Shown: in pieces, positions 52,684 to 60,953 of the stretch
Layout of the letters: every line of letters begins with the position of its first letter
How positions within the stretch are numbered: the stretch's first letter is position 1
Assembly: GCA_026708645.1 (NCBI GenBank)
Contig: JAPOUM010000025.1
Span: forward strand, 45,475 to 109,474
Source of the DNA: Acidimicrobiaceae bacterium
Lineage (GTDB): Bacteria > Actinomycetota > Acidimicrobiia > Acidimicrobiales > Aldehydirespiratoraceae
Direction: 5' to 3'
Length of the DNA: 64,000 bases
Notes under the pieces: generated by a model
The model's input: only the letters and a program-made list of their open reading frames with translations
Databases searched by the model: none
Told to the model about the DNA's origin: nothing
Program-made: the position numbers and the translations under genes

Positions 52684-52927
52684 TCGCTCCCCCCTTCACG
52701 CCGGACAGGACGGCGATCGCCATCGCCTGACCCGTCTCACCCGCCGCGAACTGGATGCCATTGTCGCCCTCGTAGGGCTGACGATGGTCGACCTCGTTGC
52801 GGGTGATCTCCTTCGGGATCCCCTCCGGGAATGCAGCGCATTCCGGCCTCATTGGCGGTCGGCCCATGGAGGATACGTCGAAGTGATCGCACCACGGGCA
52901 GATGAACGGGCGCCTCCAGCTCGTCAT
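52667..52927 (-). CDS. small CxxC protein, copy A (86 aa)
   Basis: ATG 52927 preceded by [31 protein letters not shown] has a CPWC pair, a third Cys follows ([11 protein letters not shown]), and then the signature [16 protein letters not shown]. Two Cys plus Cys/His suggest a small zinc-binding fold. It is a paralogue of the gene at 53098-53331, sharing WRRPFIC-WC-HF and DHR-PYEGD-GIQF. Function unknown. It is the first gene of module A. Confidence 0.7.
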   Translation of the reverse strand: MTSWRRPFICPWCDHFDVSSMGRPPMRPECAAFPEGIPKEITRNEVDHRQPYEGDNGIQFAAGETGQAMAIAVLSGVKGGASAQAG

Positions 52928-52958
52928 CTCGGTCTCCCTGCTGGGCCGGGGTCATAGC

Positions 52959-53105
52959 TCATCGCGCTTCGAGTTCGTCGAGGCCGTGGAGGTACGGACT
53001 CAAATCGTCGTCGTAGCCGGACGCCACCCAGCGCCAATAGGCGGCGTGGAAGCGGCGGGCCGCCTCGCCCGTGAGCAGTATCATCGGTTCGCCCTGATTA
53101 CCCAA
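52959..53105 (-). CDS. small hypothetical protein, copy B (48 aa)
   Basis: TTG 53105 overlaps the stop of the upstream gene, exactly as in copy A. It reads GNQGEPMILLTGEAARRFHA, then AYWRWVASGYDDDLSPYLHG and LDELEAR. The shared core GEP..LTGEAA...(Y)W.RWVASGY...LSPYL...(D)ELEAR shows it is a shorter paralogue of the 63-aa protein. It ends 14 codons earlier than copy A. ATG 53084 could be the real start. Confidence 0.65.
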   Translation of the reverse strand: MGNQGEPMILLTGEAARRFHAAYWRWVASGYDDDLSPYLHGLDELEAR

Positions 53106-53331
53106 CGCTCAGCGCCTCCGCGGCTATGGCCGACCCCGTGGCGCCCGACTTGAACTGGATGCCGCCGTCGCCTTCGTAGGGCTCCCGATGGTCGACCTCG
53201 TTATCGAGGATGGCTTCCGGGATGCCCTTGGGATAGGCCTTGCATTGGATCTCCATCGGGTCTCGGTACGGGCCGAGCTGGTCGAAGTGGTGGCACCACA
53301 GACAGATGAAAGGCCTTCTCCATGTGACCAT
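53098..53331 (-). CDS. small CxxC protein, copy B (77 aa)
   Basis: ATG 53331 with AAAGGAGAGG directly upstream; the frame opens at 53346. TWRRPFICLWCHHFDQLGPY, IQCKAYPKGIP, EVDHREPYEGDGGIQF. It has the same Cys pair, third Cys and DHR-PYEGD-GIQF block as copy A. Tandem duplication of the two-gene module followed by divergence is the simplest reading. Confidence 0.7.
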   Translation of the reverse strand: MVTWRRPFICLWCHHFDQLGPYRDPMEIQCKAYPKGIPEAILDNEVDHREPYEGDGGIQFKSGATGSAIAAEALSVG

Positions 53332-53361
53332 GTCCTCTCCTTTCATTAAATCGAGGTGGTT

Positions 53362-54894
53362 TCACCAGAGCGTGCCCGGTGCAGGGCCTTTGGCACCGGC
53401 CTTGGCTTTAGGCGTGGCCGGGTCACGGGCTCTAGATGTAGTCCGATCTCGGGTTCTGTCTTGGGCGCCTCCTTTCCTGGTTCGGGCTCGGTTTTGTTGG
53501 GCTGGGGCTGGCGGCGCCGGCTTCGGCGGTTCGTCTGCACAGGCCGGCCCGAAGCGGGGTTTTGTGGCTGTGGCTGTGTCGTCGGGCGGGTGCAGGGTGT
53601 GGCTGCCGTCAGAATGTTTTTCGATCCGCCAGTTGTGGTGATGGATTTTGTGGTGGCAGTTCCAGCAGACCATGATCAGGTTATTCAAGCTGGTGGCACC
53701 GCCTTGTGAGTAGGGGGTGATGTGATGGGCTTGGCACATGCCTGCGGGCGCCCCGCAGTGGAAGCAGCCGCCGTAGGTGGCGAGCAGGGCTTGCCATTGC
53801 GTGTCTGTGACTGTGCGGCGTGAGCGGCTGCGCCAGATCGCGTCACCGGCGCGGTCATAGACCAGCCCGGCCCAGCGGGCGTTGCACGACAGTTCATCGA
53901 GCACTGCTGCCGGGAGTTTGGATCCGTCGGAGAGTTCGCCGATGAGTTCGCCGGTGGTGTCGTCCACATGGGCGAGCACTGTGATGTCAGCGACCCAACC
54001 GGCAGCGGCGCCACCACCACCTGTGGCGCTCCCGGCGTTTGTGGCTTCGCCCGCCCGCCCGAGATCTCGATCAGCATCGACGCCCGCACCACCACCTGTG
54101 GCGCTGCCGGCATCGGCGACGCCGCAACCGGAGTCTGTTTCGCCGGACGTGCGGTGGGCGCCGGCGCCGGTTTGTGGGCCGCTGGTTCTGGTGGTGCAGT
54201 GCTGCAGGGCGTCTGCCATGCACTGCGGGAACTTACGCCGCTCGGCCTGAGGCAGTTTCTTGTCGGCGTCGAGCAGCCTGCCGGCGGTGTGGCGCAGACG
54301 GTTGTGGATGCGTGTGCCGGTGATCTTGTCGAACTCGCCGTGTAAAGCGACCATCCCGTCGTCAGTGTCGTAGATCCTCAGATAGCGCCTGGCGCGCTGG
54401 CGCAGATACTCCGCTGTGCCGTCGTCGGCCTGCTGGGCGCCGACCCAGCGTTGCGCTGTGCGTGCGAACTGCTCGGGACGCATCGACCGGGCCTGCGCCA
54501 ACAACTCGCGGTCGCCGGCGACGGCCTCAGATCCGGTCTTGGTGATCGCGTCAGCCAGCCGCCGAGCGTTGGCCTGCGGCACCTCCCCGGCTTGCACCGC
54601 GTCGCGCAGTCCCGGCACCTGACGCAGCGACGCGGCTGTGGCGACCTGGTCATTGGCTTCGCGCTGTGACAGCCCCGCCGACTCAGCCAGGATCCCCGCG
54701 CCGCCGTCGCCGTGACGCTCCCGCCGGGCGATCAGCTCAGCGGCGACGGTCTGGAACGCGGCGCCGGCAGCCATGAACATCCGAGTCTGCTCCAGCGCGG
54801 CGCGCAGCTCAGCGGATGCCACGCCCCCGTCACGGACTGCTGTGAGCATCCGGTTGGCGGCTGCGACCGCGTGTCGAGCGTCTGATAACACCAT
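53362..54894 (-). CDS. DUF222 domain HNH endonuclease-like protein
   Basis: ATG 54894, 510 aa. The N-terminal DUF222 (about 20-330) has LARRERHGDGGAG-like text (ELIARRERHGDGGAGILAES) and DALQHC. A Gly/Ala/Thr-rich linker (about 235-290) separates it from the HNH domain: CFHCGAPAGMCQAHHITPYS, then QGGATSLNNLIMVCWNCHHK, with two CxxC-type zinc pairs and the HH...N...H triad. A 60-aa basic Pro/Ala tail ends the protein. It is an actinobacterial multi-copy family often linked to REP13E12-like repeats; the natural target is unknown. It is convergent with nothing and lies between the CxxC module and the CRISPR-Cas operon. Confidence 0.9.
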   Translation of the reverse strand: MVLSDARHAVAAANRMLTAVRDGGVASAELRAALEQTRMFMAAGAAFQTVAAELIARRERHGDGGAGILAESAGLSQREANDQVATAASLRQVPGLRDAVQAGEVPQANARRLADAITKTGSEAVAGDRELLAQARSMRPEQFARTAQRWVGAQQADDGTAEYLRQRARRYLRIYDTDDGMVALHGEFDKITGTRIHNRLRHTAGRLLDADKKLPQAERRKFPQCMADALQHCTTRTSGPQTGAGAHRTSGETDSGCGVADAGSATGGGAGVDADRDLGRAGEATNAGSATGGGGAAAGWVADITVLAHVDDTTGELIGELSDGSKLPAAVLDELSCNARWAGLVYDRAGDAIWRSRSRRTVTDTQWQALLATYGGCFHCGAPAGMCQAHHITPYSQGGATSLNNLIMVCWNCHHKIHHHNWRIEKHSDGSHTLHPPDDTATATKPRFGPACADEPPKPAPPAPAQQNRARTRKGGAQDRTRDRTTSRARDPATPKAKAGAKGPAPGTLW

Positions 54895-55169
54895 GAACAG
54901 CAGTATAGGTCATGGGTGCGACAAAACAACCTCTTTCAACAAAAAATCTTGAATATTGAACAAATTTCTTGATAGCCGCACGGGCGTGGCGCGCGCCGAT
55001 CAGGGAAGGGCCGGGGGGGGGGGGTCGGGGCTCTTCACCCTCAACCGCCGCCAGTCCGCCAGCCCACCCCGACATGATCGCTGGCAGCCTTCTCACGGCC
55101 GCCGCAGCCACCCTCAACCGCCGACGGCCGCCAGCGCCCACCCGACCCAAGCGCGCAGCGACGCAGTAA
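54895..55169. other. spacer downstream of cas2 with a 12-G run; no CRISPR array
   Basis: Twelve G lie at 55013-55024. A motif with CACCCTCAACCGCCG occurs near 55035 and 55110, each followed by similar GCCAGC-CCCACCC text. This is a two-copy, imperfect duplication and not a repeat-spacer array. No gene is supported. Confidence 0.6.
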
Positions 55170-55463
55170 TCACAGCAGCCATGCGTCGCCCATTTCACGA
55201 GATCCTGGGGTTCCGAGCACGGTCTTGCATTCTGGAAGCGGACGTCCACCGAAGTGATAGATGTGTACGCAGTCCTTCTTGGTGTCGATGATGCCCTCGA
55301 GTTCGCTCGTCAGCATTGTGTAGCGTGCTGGTGAGAGGCGGCATTCGAACACGGAGAATTGTACGCGAGTGCCGTAACCGCAGCAGAGGTCGTGGATTGC
55401 CCGCAGTCGCTTTGCACCGGATCCCTGTGTGTCGGCTATGTCGTAGGCCACGAGCATGTCCAT
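55170..55463 (-). CDS. cas2: CRISPR-associated endoribonuclease/adaptation protein Cas2
   Basis: ATG 55463 (ATG 55457 second choice); 97 aa, standard for Cas2. The N-terminus MLVAYDIADTQGSGAKRLRA has the ferredoxin-fold YDI strand with the conserved Asp. Next come YGTRVQFSVFECRLSPARYT and DTKKDCVHIYHFGG. Two Cas2 dimers sandwich with Cas1 for spacer integration. It is the last gene of the operon, 13 bp after cas1. Confidence 0.94.
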   Translation of the reverse strand: MDMLVAYDIADTQGSGAKRLRAIHDLCCGYGTRVQFSVFECRLSPARYTMLTSELEGIIDTKKDCVHIYHFGGRPLPECKTVLGTPGSREMGDAWLL

Positions 55464-55476
55464 GAACGATCCCGCC

Positions 55477-56493
55477 TTACTGAGCCACGAAAGGCGGATA
55501 GTACCGCAAGTCACCGCGCAGATGCCGTGCCAGAAGAGTCGCTTGCACTGTCGGCAGAGCCCAGCGCTCCACTGGTCGACGGAGAATCCGGTGGGGCACG
55601 GACTTCTCTTTGTGCGCTTCCCACGACTTGAGAACGATGTCGCGTCCGTCATCGTTCAGGTAGACGGCACCACCTGGAGTGAGGATGAAGTGATCGGCGC
55701 CTATTTGGCGGCGTGTTAGAAGTGCTACGACGAAGCGGTCTGTAAGCGGACGCGTCTCTTCGGCCAGATCCAAAGCGAGCGATGGGCGCCCTGATCTAGG
55801 CCGATGCAGGAATCCGAGTTGGTGGTCGAGCCCCACAGCATTGATAGCGCCCACCAATTCGGTGGTCAGCAGGCCGTAGCAGAAACTCATTAGTGCGTTG
55901 ACTGGATTTCTGGGCGGCCGTCGTGTTCGGGCGCTGAATCGGACTCCGACACCGGCCAGATGAAGGCCGAGTCCTCCGAAGTAGATCCGGGCGGCGTCGC
56001 CTTCCAAGCCTCGCAGGTGATCGGCTGATTGGGCGTTGGGTACTTTTGTTATCCGTTCTGCGATCATCGCGGCGCGTCTGTGCAGTCGTTGCCGACCGGA
56101 CGAATTGTCGGCGTCGCGCGACCATCGCAGCAGCATGGTCCGACTGCTCTGCAGCTTGGCTGCCACCACTGACCGGGCGATAGTCAGCGAATGCTCCATG
56201 CTCACGACGGCTTCGTGCTGAGCCATTCGCAAGTGAACGTTGCCCGAAAGAGGCCCGCCGACGACGAATCGAATTGAGCCGCTTCGCCTCAGCGATGCCA
56301 CTCGGATCTCCCTCTTGACGCACGCGGCGAGCGCATCAGTGCTGATCTGACCTGAGCCCAGCAGCACCACTCCGTCGATGCTGGCTAGAGGTATCCGGGT
56401 GGCCCCGGCCTCCTGTTTGACAATCAGCGAACCTTGTCGGTGCCCGATCCGTGCGGTGTGGTCTCGAACGTAGACGGTGTTCAGGTAGCGCAC
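55477..56493 (-). CDS. cas1: CRISPR-associated integrase Cas1
   Basis: GTG 56493 is chosen because it opens the usual N-terminus RYLNTVYVRDHTARIGHRQG; the frame stays open upstream over cas4. 338 aa. The catalytic residues are apparent: Glu in GLEGDAARIYFGGL, His in GLDHQLGFLHRPRSGRPSLA, and Asp in LALDLAEETRPL. It overlaps cas4 by 13 bp. In most type I-U systems cas4 and cas1 are fused; here they are separate frames. It integrates new spacers with Cas2 and Cas4. Confidence 0.95.
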   Translation of the reverse strand: MRYLNTVYVRDHTARIGHRQGSLIVKQEAGATRIPLASIDGVVLLGSGQISTDALAACVKREIRVASLRRSGSIRFVVGGPLSGNVHLRMAQHEAVVSMEHSLTIARSVVAAKLQSSRTMLLRWSRDADNSSGRQRLHRRAAMIAERITKVPNAQSADHLRGLEGDAARIYFGGLGLHLAGVGVRFSARTRRPPRNPVNALMSFCYGLLTTELVGAINAVGLDHQLGFLHRPRSGRPSLALDLAEETRPLTDRFVVALLTRRQIGADHFILTPGGAVYLNDDGRDIVLKSWEAHKEKSVPHRILRRPVERWALPTVQATLLARHLRGDLRYYPPFVAQ

Positions 56494-57104
56494 CCGAAGA
56501 CATCTCTTCGCATGAAATGTGTGACTCGGTCGCGCCCGTCGCTGATCTCCGGTAGACAGTGGTGCAGCAACTGGCACTCACGGCATCGAGTGTCGTTGGG
56601 CGCGTCTGGCAGAGTGCCGAATCTGATCTGGAACCGAATCGATTCAACCACGTCAAGGACTTCTGAGCGAAGCGTCGCAGTGAAGGCGACGCGGCTTCGG
56701 CGGCGTGGTGATGCATACCACACATATCCGTAGGGCACCTCGATTCCAAGCATTTCCTCAAGGCATATTGCTTGAGCGCACACTTGTAGGTCGGCAGCTT
56801 GGCCGTGACGTGTTCCAGCCTTGTACTCGACCGGTGTCACTGCCCCGTCTGTGACTTCGACAGCGTCGGCGCGCCCTGACAAACCGAAGGTCTCTGACCA
56901 CAGAGGAATGGCGCGCAGCACAAGAGCGCCGCGCTCCTGCCGATGGGCACCCGAATCAACACGACGATGTTCATGCTGTCCTCTTACTGTGTGTTGATTA
57001 TCGCTCCACACGCCGTCGACATGTATCAAAGCGCATTGCCTAGCGCAGTACTCGTAGTGTTCGATCGCGGAGATCGGCACCACGATGTCAGCGTCGAATG
57101 GCAT
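56481..57104 (-). CDS. cas4: CRISPR-associated exonuclease Cas4
   Basis: ATG 57104, 207 aa. The N-terminal Fe-S Cys pair is in EHYEYCARQCALIH. The RecB-like nuclease residues are SGRADAVEV and TPVEYKAGTRHG (D...E-x-K). The C-terminal Cys pair is in TRCRECQLLHHCLP. A short Gln/Arg/His region (75-90) is present. It trims prespacers and defines the PAM side. It overlaps csb3 by 17 bp and cas1 by 13 bp. Confidence 0.94.
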   Translation of the reverse strand: MPFDADIVVPISAIEHYEYCARQCALIHVDGVWSDNQHTVRGQHEHRRVDSGAHRQERGALVLRAIPLWSETFGLSGRADAVEVTDGAVTPVEYKAGTRHGQAADLQVCAQAICLEEMLGIEVPYGYVWYASPRRRSRVAFTATLRSEVLDVVESIRFQIRFGTLPDAPNDTRCRECQLLHHCLPEISDGRDRVTHFMRRDVFGCAT

Positions 57105-58062
57105 CAAACTCCACCCGTGCGGAAGCGAAGCCGACGGTTGTGTCACTGGTTCCGCGCTCTTTGTAGGCAACGGTTCGCCACGCCGCATGAATGCCGATGA
57201 GCGAGCGTTCGGTCCTAGATACTCGCTTTCCGCGAACTAGAAATCTGATCATATCCGCCCAGAGGTCCAGAAGCGCGTCAACCCCCGAGAGATCAAGAGG
57301 TTGCTCCCAGGCTGGCCAGGTCATTAGCTGAGAATCCTGTTCACGGTCGAGGATCCAGTTGCGTTGACGCGCCGCGAATCGGTTTCGCGTCCAAGAGTTT
57401 TTCACTTCGATGCCTTCGCCGCGCATAGGCAGCAGCTTTAACCCGAAGAAGGCGAGCACTTCGATAACCGGATCAACTGTTGAGTGAGCCGAGTCGGCTA
57501 AAGCTGATATTCGAGTTGCATCGAATCCAAGACCGTTGTCCTTGATGCGCTTAGCATGTCCATGCAGCGTTGAATTCACTTGTAGTGAAGGGTCAGTAAC
57601 CAACTTGTGCGATTTTGATAGCCTGTGATGGAGCCACTTGGTCGTTCCTGGCCCCTTGGGATCCAGTCGCGCGTGCCTCACAGTCCTTATTTTGTCGTTG
57701 TTAGTGTCGACGCAGAGATCTGTAACCGTTGAGGCGAGTGCCCAGGAGTCATCGTGCAGTTTTTGTCGACAAAACTCGGCCCGCTGCTGGAATACTTCGA
57801 GTGGAACCTTCCGTTGCATTGCATCGAGCCCTTCGACATGCTCTGCGATTGGCATTGCATCTATTCGGGACGACGACGGCCAAGCGTTGACTGCCAATTC
57901 CAGTGGGTTTTCTCCGCTTGGAGTGCTCAGTACCGCTATCGGCTCAGGTTCGCGAGTCCAGCTGAGGCGCAAGCGAGGTTCGAGGGCTAGAAGCCCGACA
58001 GCGGCGAGCCAGGCGTTGAGCCAACTAGCTGGGAGTCCAGGACATTCGACGTTTGTCATCAT
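57088..58062 (-). CDS. csb3: type I-U/I-G CRISPR subunit, Csb3-like (Cas3-extension family)
   Basis: ATG 58062 overlaps the cas3 stop (ATGA); 324 aa. The opening PGLPASWLNAWLAAVGLLAL, with LEPRLRLSWTREPEPIAVLS, matches small I-U proteins of the Balac_1303 type that follow cas3. The middle has HARLDPKGPGTTKWLHH, and the C-terminus FVASARVEFDAI-like text (VGFASARVEFDAIRR). No catalytic site is apparent. By position it is the probable large-subunit stand-in or interference cofactor, since no csx17 (cas8) gene is seen. The family call rests on position and the N-terminal motif, so it is less certain than its neighbours. Confidence 0.72.
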   Translation of the reverse strand: MMTNVECPGLPASWLNAWLAAVGLLALEPRLRLSWTREPEPIAVLSTPSGENPLELAVNAWPSSSRIDAMPIAEHVEGLDAMQRKVPLEVFQQRAEFCRQKLHDDSWALASTVTDLCVDTNNDKIRTVRHARLDPKGPGTTKWLHHRLSKSHKLVTDPSLQVNSTLHGHAKRIKDNGLGFDATRISALADSAHSTVDPVIEVLAFFGLKLLPMRGEGIEVKNSWTRNRFAARQRNWILDREQDSQLMTWPAWEQPLDLSGVDALLDLWADMIRFLVRGKRVSRTERSLIGIHAAWRTVAYKERGTSDTTVGFASARVEFDAIRR

Positions 58063-60953
58063 TGAACCTCCGTGGCGGCTGACACTTGATGGTCGGCCTG
58101 ACGGACCAGAGCCTCTAGGAGCGCTAATCCCCAAGGCCCGAACCTTTCGTTGAGTCGCCGAAATCGTGCAGGCTGTTCCCAGTCTGGCAGGGACAGGTCG
58201 ACGGCCACGCTCACGTCCACTCCACCGTCAAAGGTCCATTGGACCGTGTCCGGGCTTCCGTCGGCGACTGGAGCTAGGAGAGGTCTGCCCTTGCCATGGT
58301 GGCTTATGACGAGATGCAACAGCAGATCCTGATCGTCGTTCGCGAGGGCGCTGCCATCTTCCTGAATCCACGCCTTCACCAGTCGGGCAGACAGATCTTC
58401 GTGGCGCCCGCCCCTAGGCCAACCGGCGTCAGAGCGCGCTGTCTGCCATCGAGACTTGGGCATCTGCGACTTGGCGAGGAGTACACGGTCGGCGTCCGCG
58501 GAAGCATCCGGGTCAAGCCAGCGCTGAAATCTGGCGTCCGCCTTGCCGAGGTCGTGGAAGTCGCCCGCTTGAGCGATCACGCCCGTCAACTCCTCCGAGA
58601 GCCCGAGAGCAGAGGCCAGCCCCTTGGCGCGATCTCCGACAGCGGCCCCATGGGCCACCAGTTCCATCGCTTGGGGCGGTAGTGTCTCACAAAGCGAGAT
58701 CTCGTCAGATTCGTCGAGGCTCGCGCTCTGTCCGGTGGCACTCACTTCGAGGCGAGGGACTTCGTTGAGCGCACGCACGGGAGTCGGATTGAGCGTGTCG
58801 AGGAACTCGTCGCGGGCGTCGGGCTCGAACCCGAGAAGGTCGCGTTCGCGAAGCAGCGCGATGAGTCGCTCGGACGCTTCCTGCGCCCGAACTTCATCAA
58901 ACTCTTGTTCGCCATCTCCTATCGCAGCAAGAAGTGAGGCCGAAAGTTGGGCATCGAGTTTGCGGGACGAGCCGCCACAAAGTGTTCCCAGGGCTTGACG
59001 GTCGAGGGGCAAACCCGAGCGCTTGAGTGAAAGATCGACAACCCGATCTCTGGATTCAGGATTCCAGCCGAACTCGTCACACATGCCCGCATCCGAAGGC
59101 AGGATCACTGCGTCACCTGGGCGCAGGCCGGACGGTTGCGCTAGTTCCACTCTTCCGCCGTCCACGATCCGGTGGACTTGGTCGATATCTGTTGCTTTCA
59201 GAGCGGAGCGCAGTTCGTAGAGAGGCAGCTCGATCGTTTCGTCTGGACGGACTCGCGGCCATAGGTGTGACAAGGCCGATGTTTCGTCGTCCTGCTCGTC
59301 CGCATTTTCTGCGGACTCTTCATGGGGGGCTTCGGTGGCGGGAATGTATATCCGCCACAGGACTGACACTGTTGGCAGTGTCTCTCTGATGCCTGAGAAG
59401 TAGGGCTCTACTGGTGCCTCGCCGTGGGGCGGGGTGGTCGTCTTGATCCACTCCCACACCAGATCCGGCAACACTTCGGGCGCTCGCCCTGGATCGTCAG
59501 CGGGTTCACCCAAGCGTTCCGCTATCACTCTCGGACTGAGATGGACTTTTCCGTCTGCTTCAGCGCCCGCAAGGCGTTCCAGCACCACCTCGGGTTCTGT
59601 GCCGTATACCGGCCATCCGTCAGACTGCGTGTTGCCGTCCCGGTCTCTGTTTTTTGATTCTGACCGTCTGGGTGGGCGGTGGAGGTAAACGGCCCGAGCG
59701 TGTCTGTGGCGCCCTAGTCGGTTGAGGCGGCCCAGGCGTTGAGTGAGAGCACGCACTCCGCATTGCTCGGTGACCAGGTATTCGAAGTCGAGATCGGCGC
59801 CCACTTCGAGGGTCTGTGTTGACACCACCACCAAATGCCGGGATCTTTTGAGTTGTTCTGGAGCGTTCGCCGGCACCCCTTCCTCCGGCGACAGCAGCCG
59901 CCGCCGCAACTCGTCGCTGTCGGCTTGCCTAGTACGGCCCGTGACTAGGAGCAGGTCGGCGTCGGCGCATTCTTTGTGACCTCTGAGGAGGGTAAATACC
60001 TTCCGGGCCAGTGCCGGGGTGTTGCTGAAAATCACTAGCGACGCAGGAGCATCAGCATGGGGCAGAAGTTTCGCAGCAGAATCACACAGGGCTTTGGCAG
60101 TATCGCCGGTCGGTTCTGAGTCGATCTCGACCGGCTTAGCAGCATCAAGCCGATTGCAGATGCCCTGATGGGCATAGTCAGCTTCGTCCAAGTCGAAGCG
60201 AGTGCCGCTGGATGCATCGCCGGTAGCGGTCAACGACACGACTTGCGGCGATTCCCGCTTCTTGGGCAGCGTCTCTATGCGCGGATGCATGCACTGTTGA
60301 AGTTTCGGGATGAGTTCTCGGAGGTGGCTGGCCAGGTGGGCTTCATCGACTAGGACGAGACTGTCGGTGCCCGCCAAGGCGGCGTCGATGGGACGCATGG
60401 AACGCGATGATCCGTAGCCGCGGAACAGCAGCCTTGAACCGTACATCGGAATAGTCGACACGATGACCGAAGGCTGCGCCGGATGCGGGGGCCGTTGGAG
60501 ATTGATCCCGCCGCGCAGCGGGATCACGCAGAGCGGTTCCTCAACGGCTGTGCCGGCCAAACTCTCAAGTCGGGCTGCGACCCTGTGCAGCACGTCGACA
60601 TCCGTCCCCATGCGGCCAGAAGTCGGGTCGCGCAGCATTGCCTGGATCTTTTCGGCGTGCCTGCTCGCCTCATCGACGAGCAAGCGCCGATTGACGACCC
60701 ACCAGATGCGGGTCGGCGCCGAACGCTGCGAAGGATGCAGATGTGCCTGAGACGCGAGCCACCAGACCGATATGTCCAGGCACGCCGTTTTACCTAGCCC
60801 TGTCGGCACGCCTATTTCAAGGGGCCACGCGGCATCAGTGGAGACTTGCTCGGCGAGGCGGCGTTGCCATGGGAATGGGTCACGGTCGTTGATCGCCTTG
60901 TAGAAGTCCTTGAATTCGGGCATCTCGGAGAGTTGCTGGGAGTGGCTGTTCAC
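58059..60953 (-). CDS. cas3: CRISPR-associated helicase-nuclease Cas3 (helicase first, HD last)
   Basis: GTG 60953 overlaps the csb2 stop (GTGA); 964 aa. Helicase core: Walker A EIGVPTGLGKTACLD (K55), DEAH box SLVLVDEAHLASHL, motif III VVSLTATGDA, motif VI ALTQRLGRLNRLGR. The HD nuclease is at the C-terminus (AGDFHDLGKADARFQRWL, then LLHLVISHHGKGRPL). This reversed order is a hallmark of type I-U/I-G. It unwinds and degrades target DNA once the Cascade-like complex binds. Confidence 0.95.
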   Translation of the reverse strand: MNSHSQQLSEMPEFKDFYKAINDRDPFPWQRRLAEQVSTDAAWPLEIGVPTGLGKTACLDISVWWLASQAHLHPSQRSAPTRIWWVVNRRLLVDEASRHAEKIQAMLRDPTSGRMGTDVDVLHRVAARLESLAGTAVEEPLCVIPLRGGINLQRPPHPAQPSVIVSTIPMYGSRLLFRGYGSSRSMRPIDAALAGTDSLVLVDEAHLASHLRELIPKLQQCMHPRIETLPKKRESPQVVSLTATGDASSGTRFDLDEADYAHQGICNRLDAAKPVEIDSEPTGDTAKALCDSAAKLLPHADAPASLVIFSNTPALARKVFTLLRGHKECADADLLLVTGRTRQADSDELRRRLLSPEEGVPANAPEQLKRSRHLVVVSTQTLEVGADLDFEYLVTEQCGVRALTQRLGRLNRLGRHRHARAVYLHRPPRRSESKNRDRDGNTQSDGWPVYGTEPEVVLERLAGAEADGKVHLSPRVIAERLGEPADDPGRAPEVLPDLVWEWIKTTTPPHGEAPVEPYFSGIRETLPTVSVLWRIYIPATEAPHEESAENADEQDDETSALSHLWPRVRPDETIELPLYELRSALKATDIDQVHRIVDGGRVELAQPSGLRPGDAVILPSDAGMCDEFGWNPESRDRVVDLSLKRSGLPLDRQALGTLCGGSSRKLDAQLSASLLAAIGDGEQEFDEVRAQEASERLIALLRERDLLGFEPDARDEFLDTLNPTPVRALNEVPRLEVSATGQSASLDESDEISLCETLPPQAMELVAHGAAVGDRAKGLASALGLSEELTGVIAQAGDFHDLGKADARFQRWLDPDASADADRVLLAKSQMPKSRWQTARSDAGWPRGGRHEDLSARLVKAWIQEDGSALANDDQDLLLHLVISHHGKGRPLLAPVADGSPDTVQWTFDGGVDVSVAVDLSLPDWEQPARFRRLNERFGPWGLALLEALVRQADHQVSAATEVQ

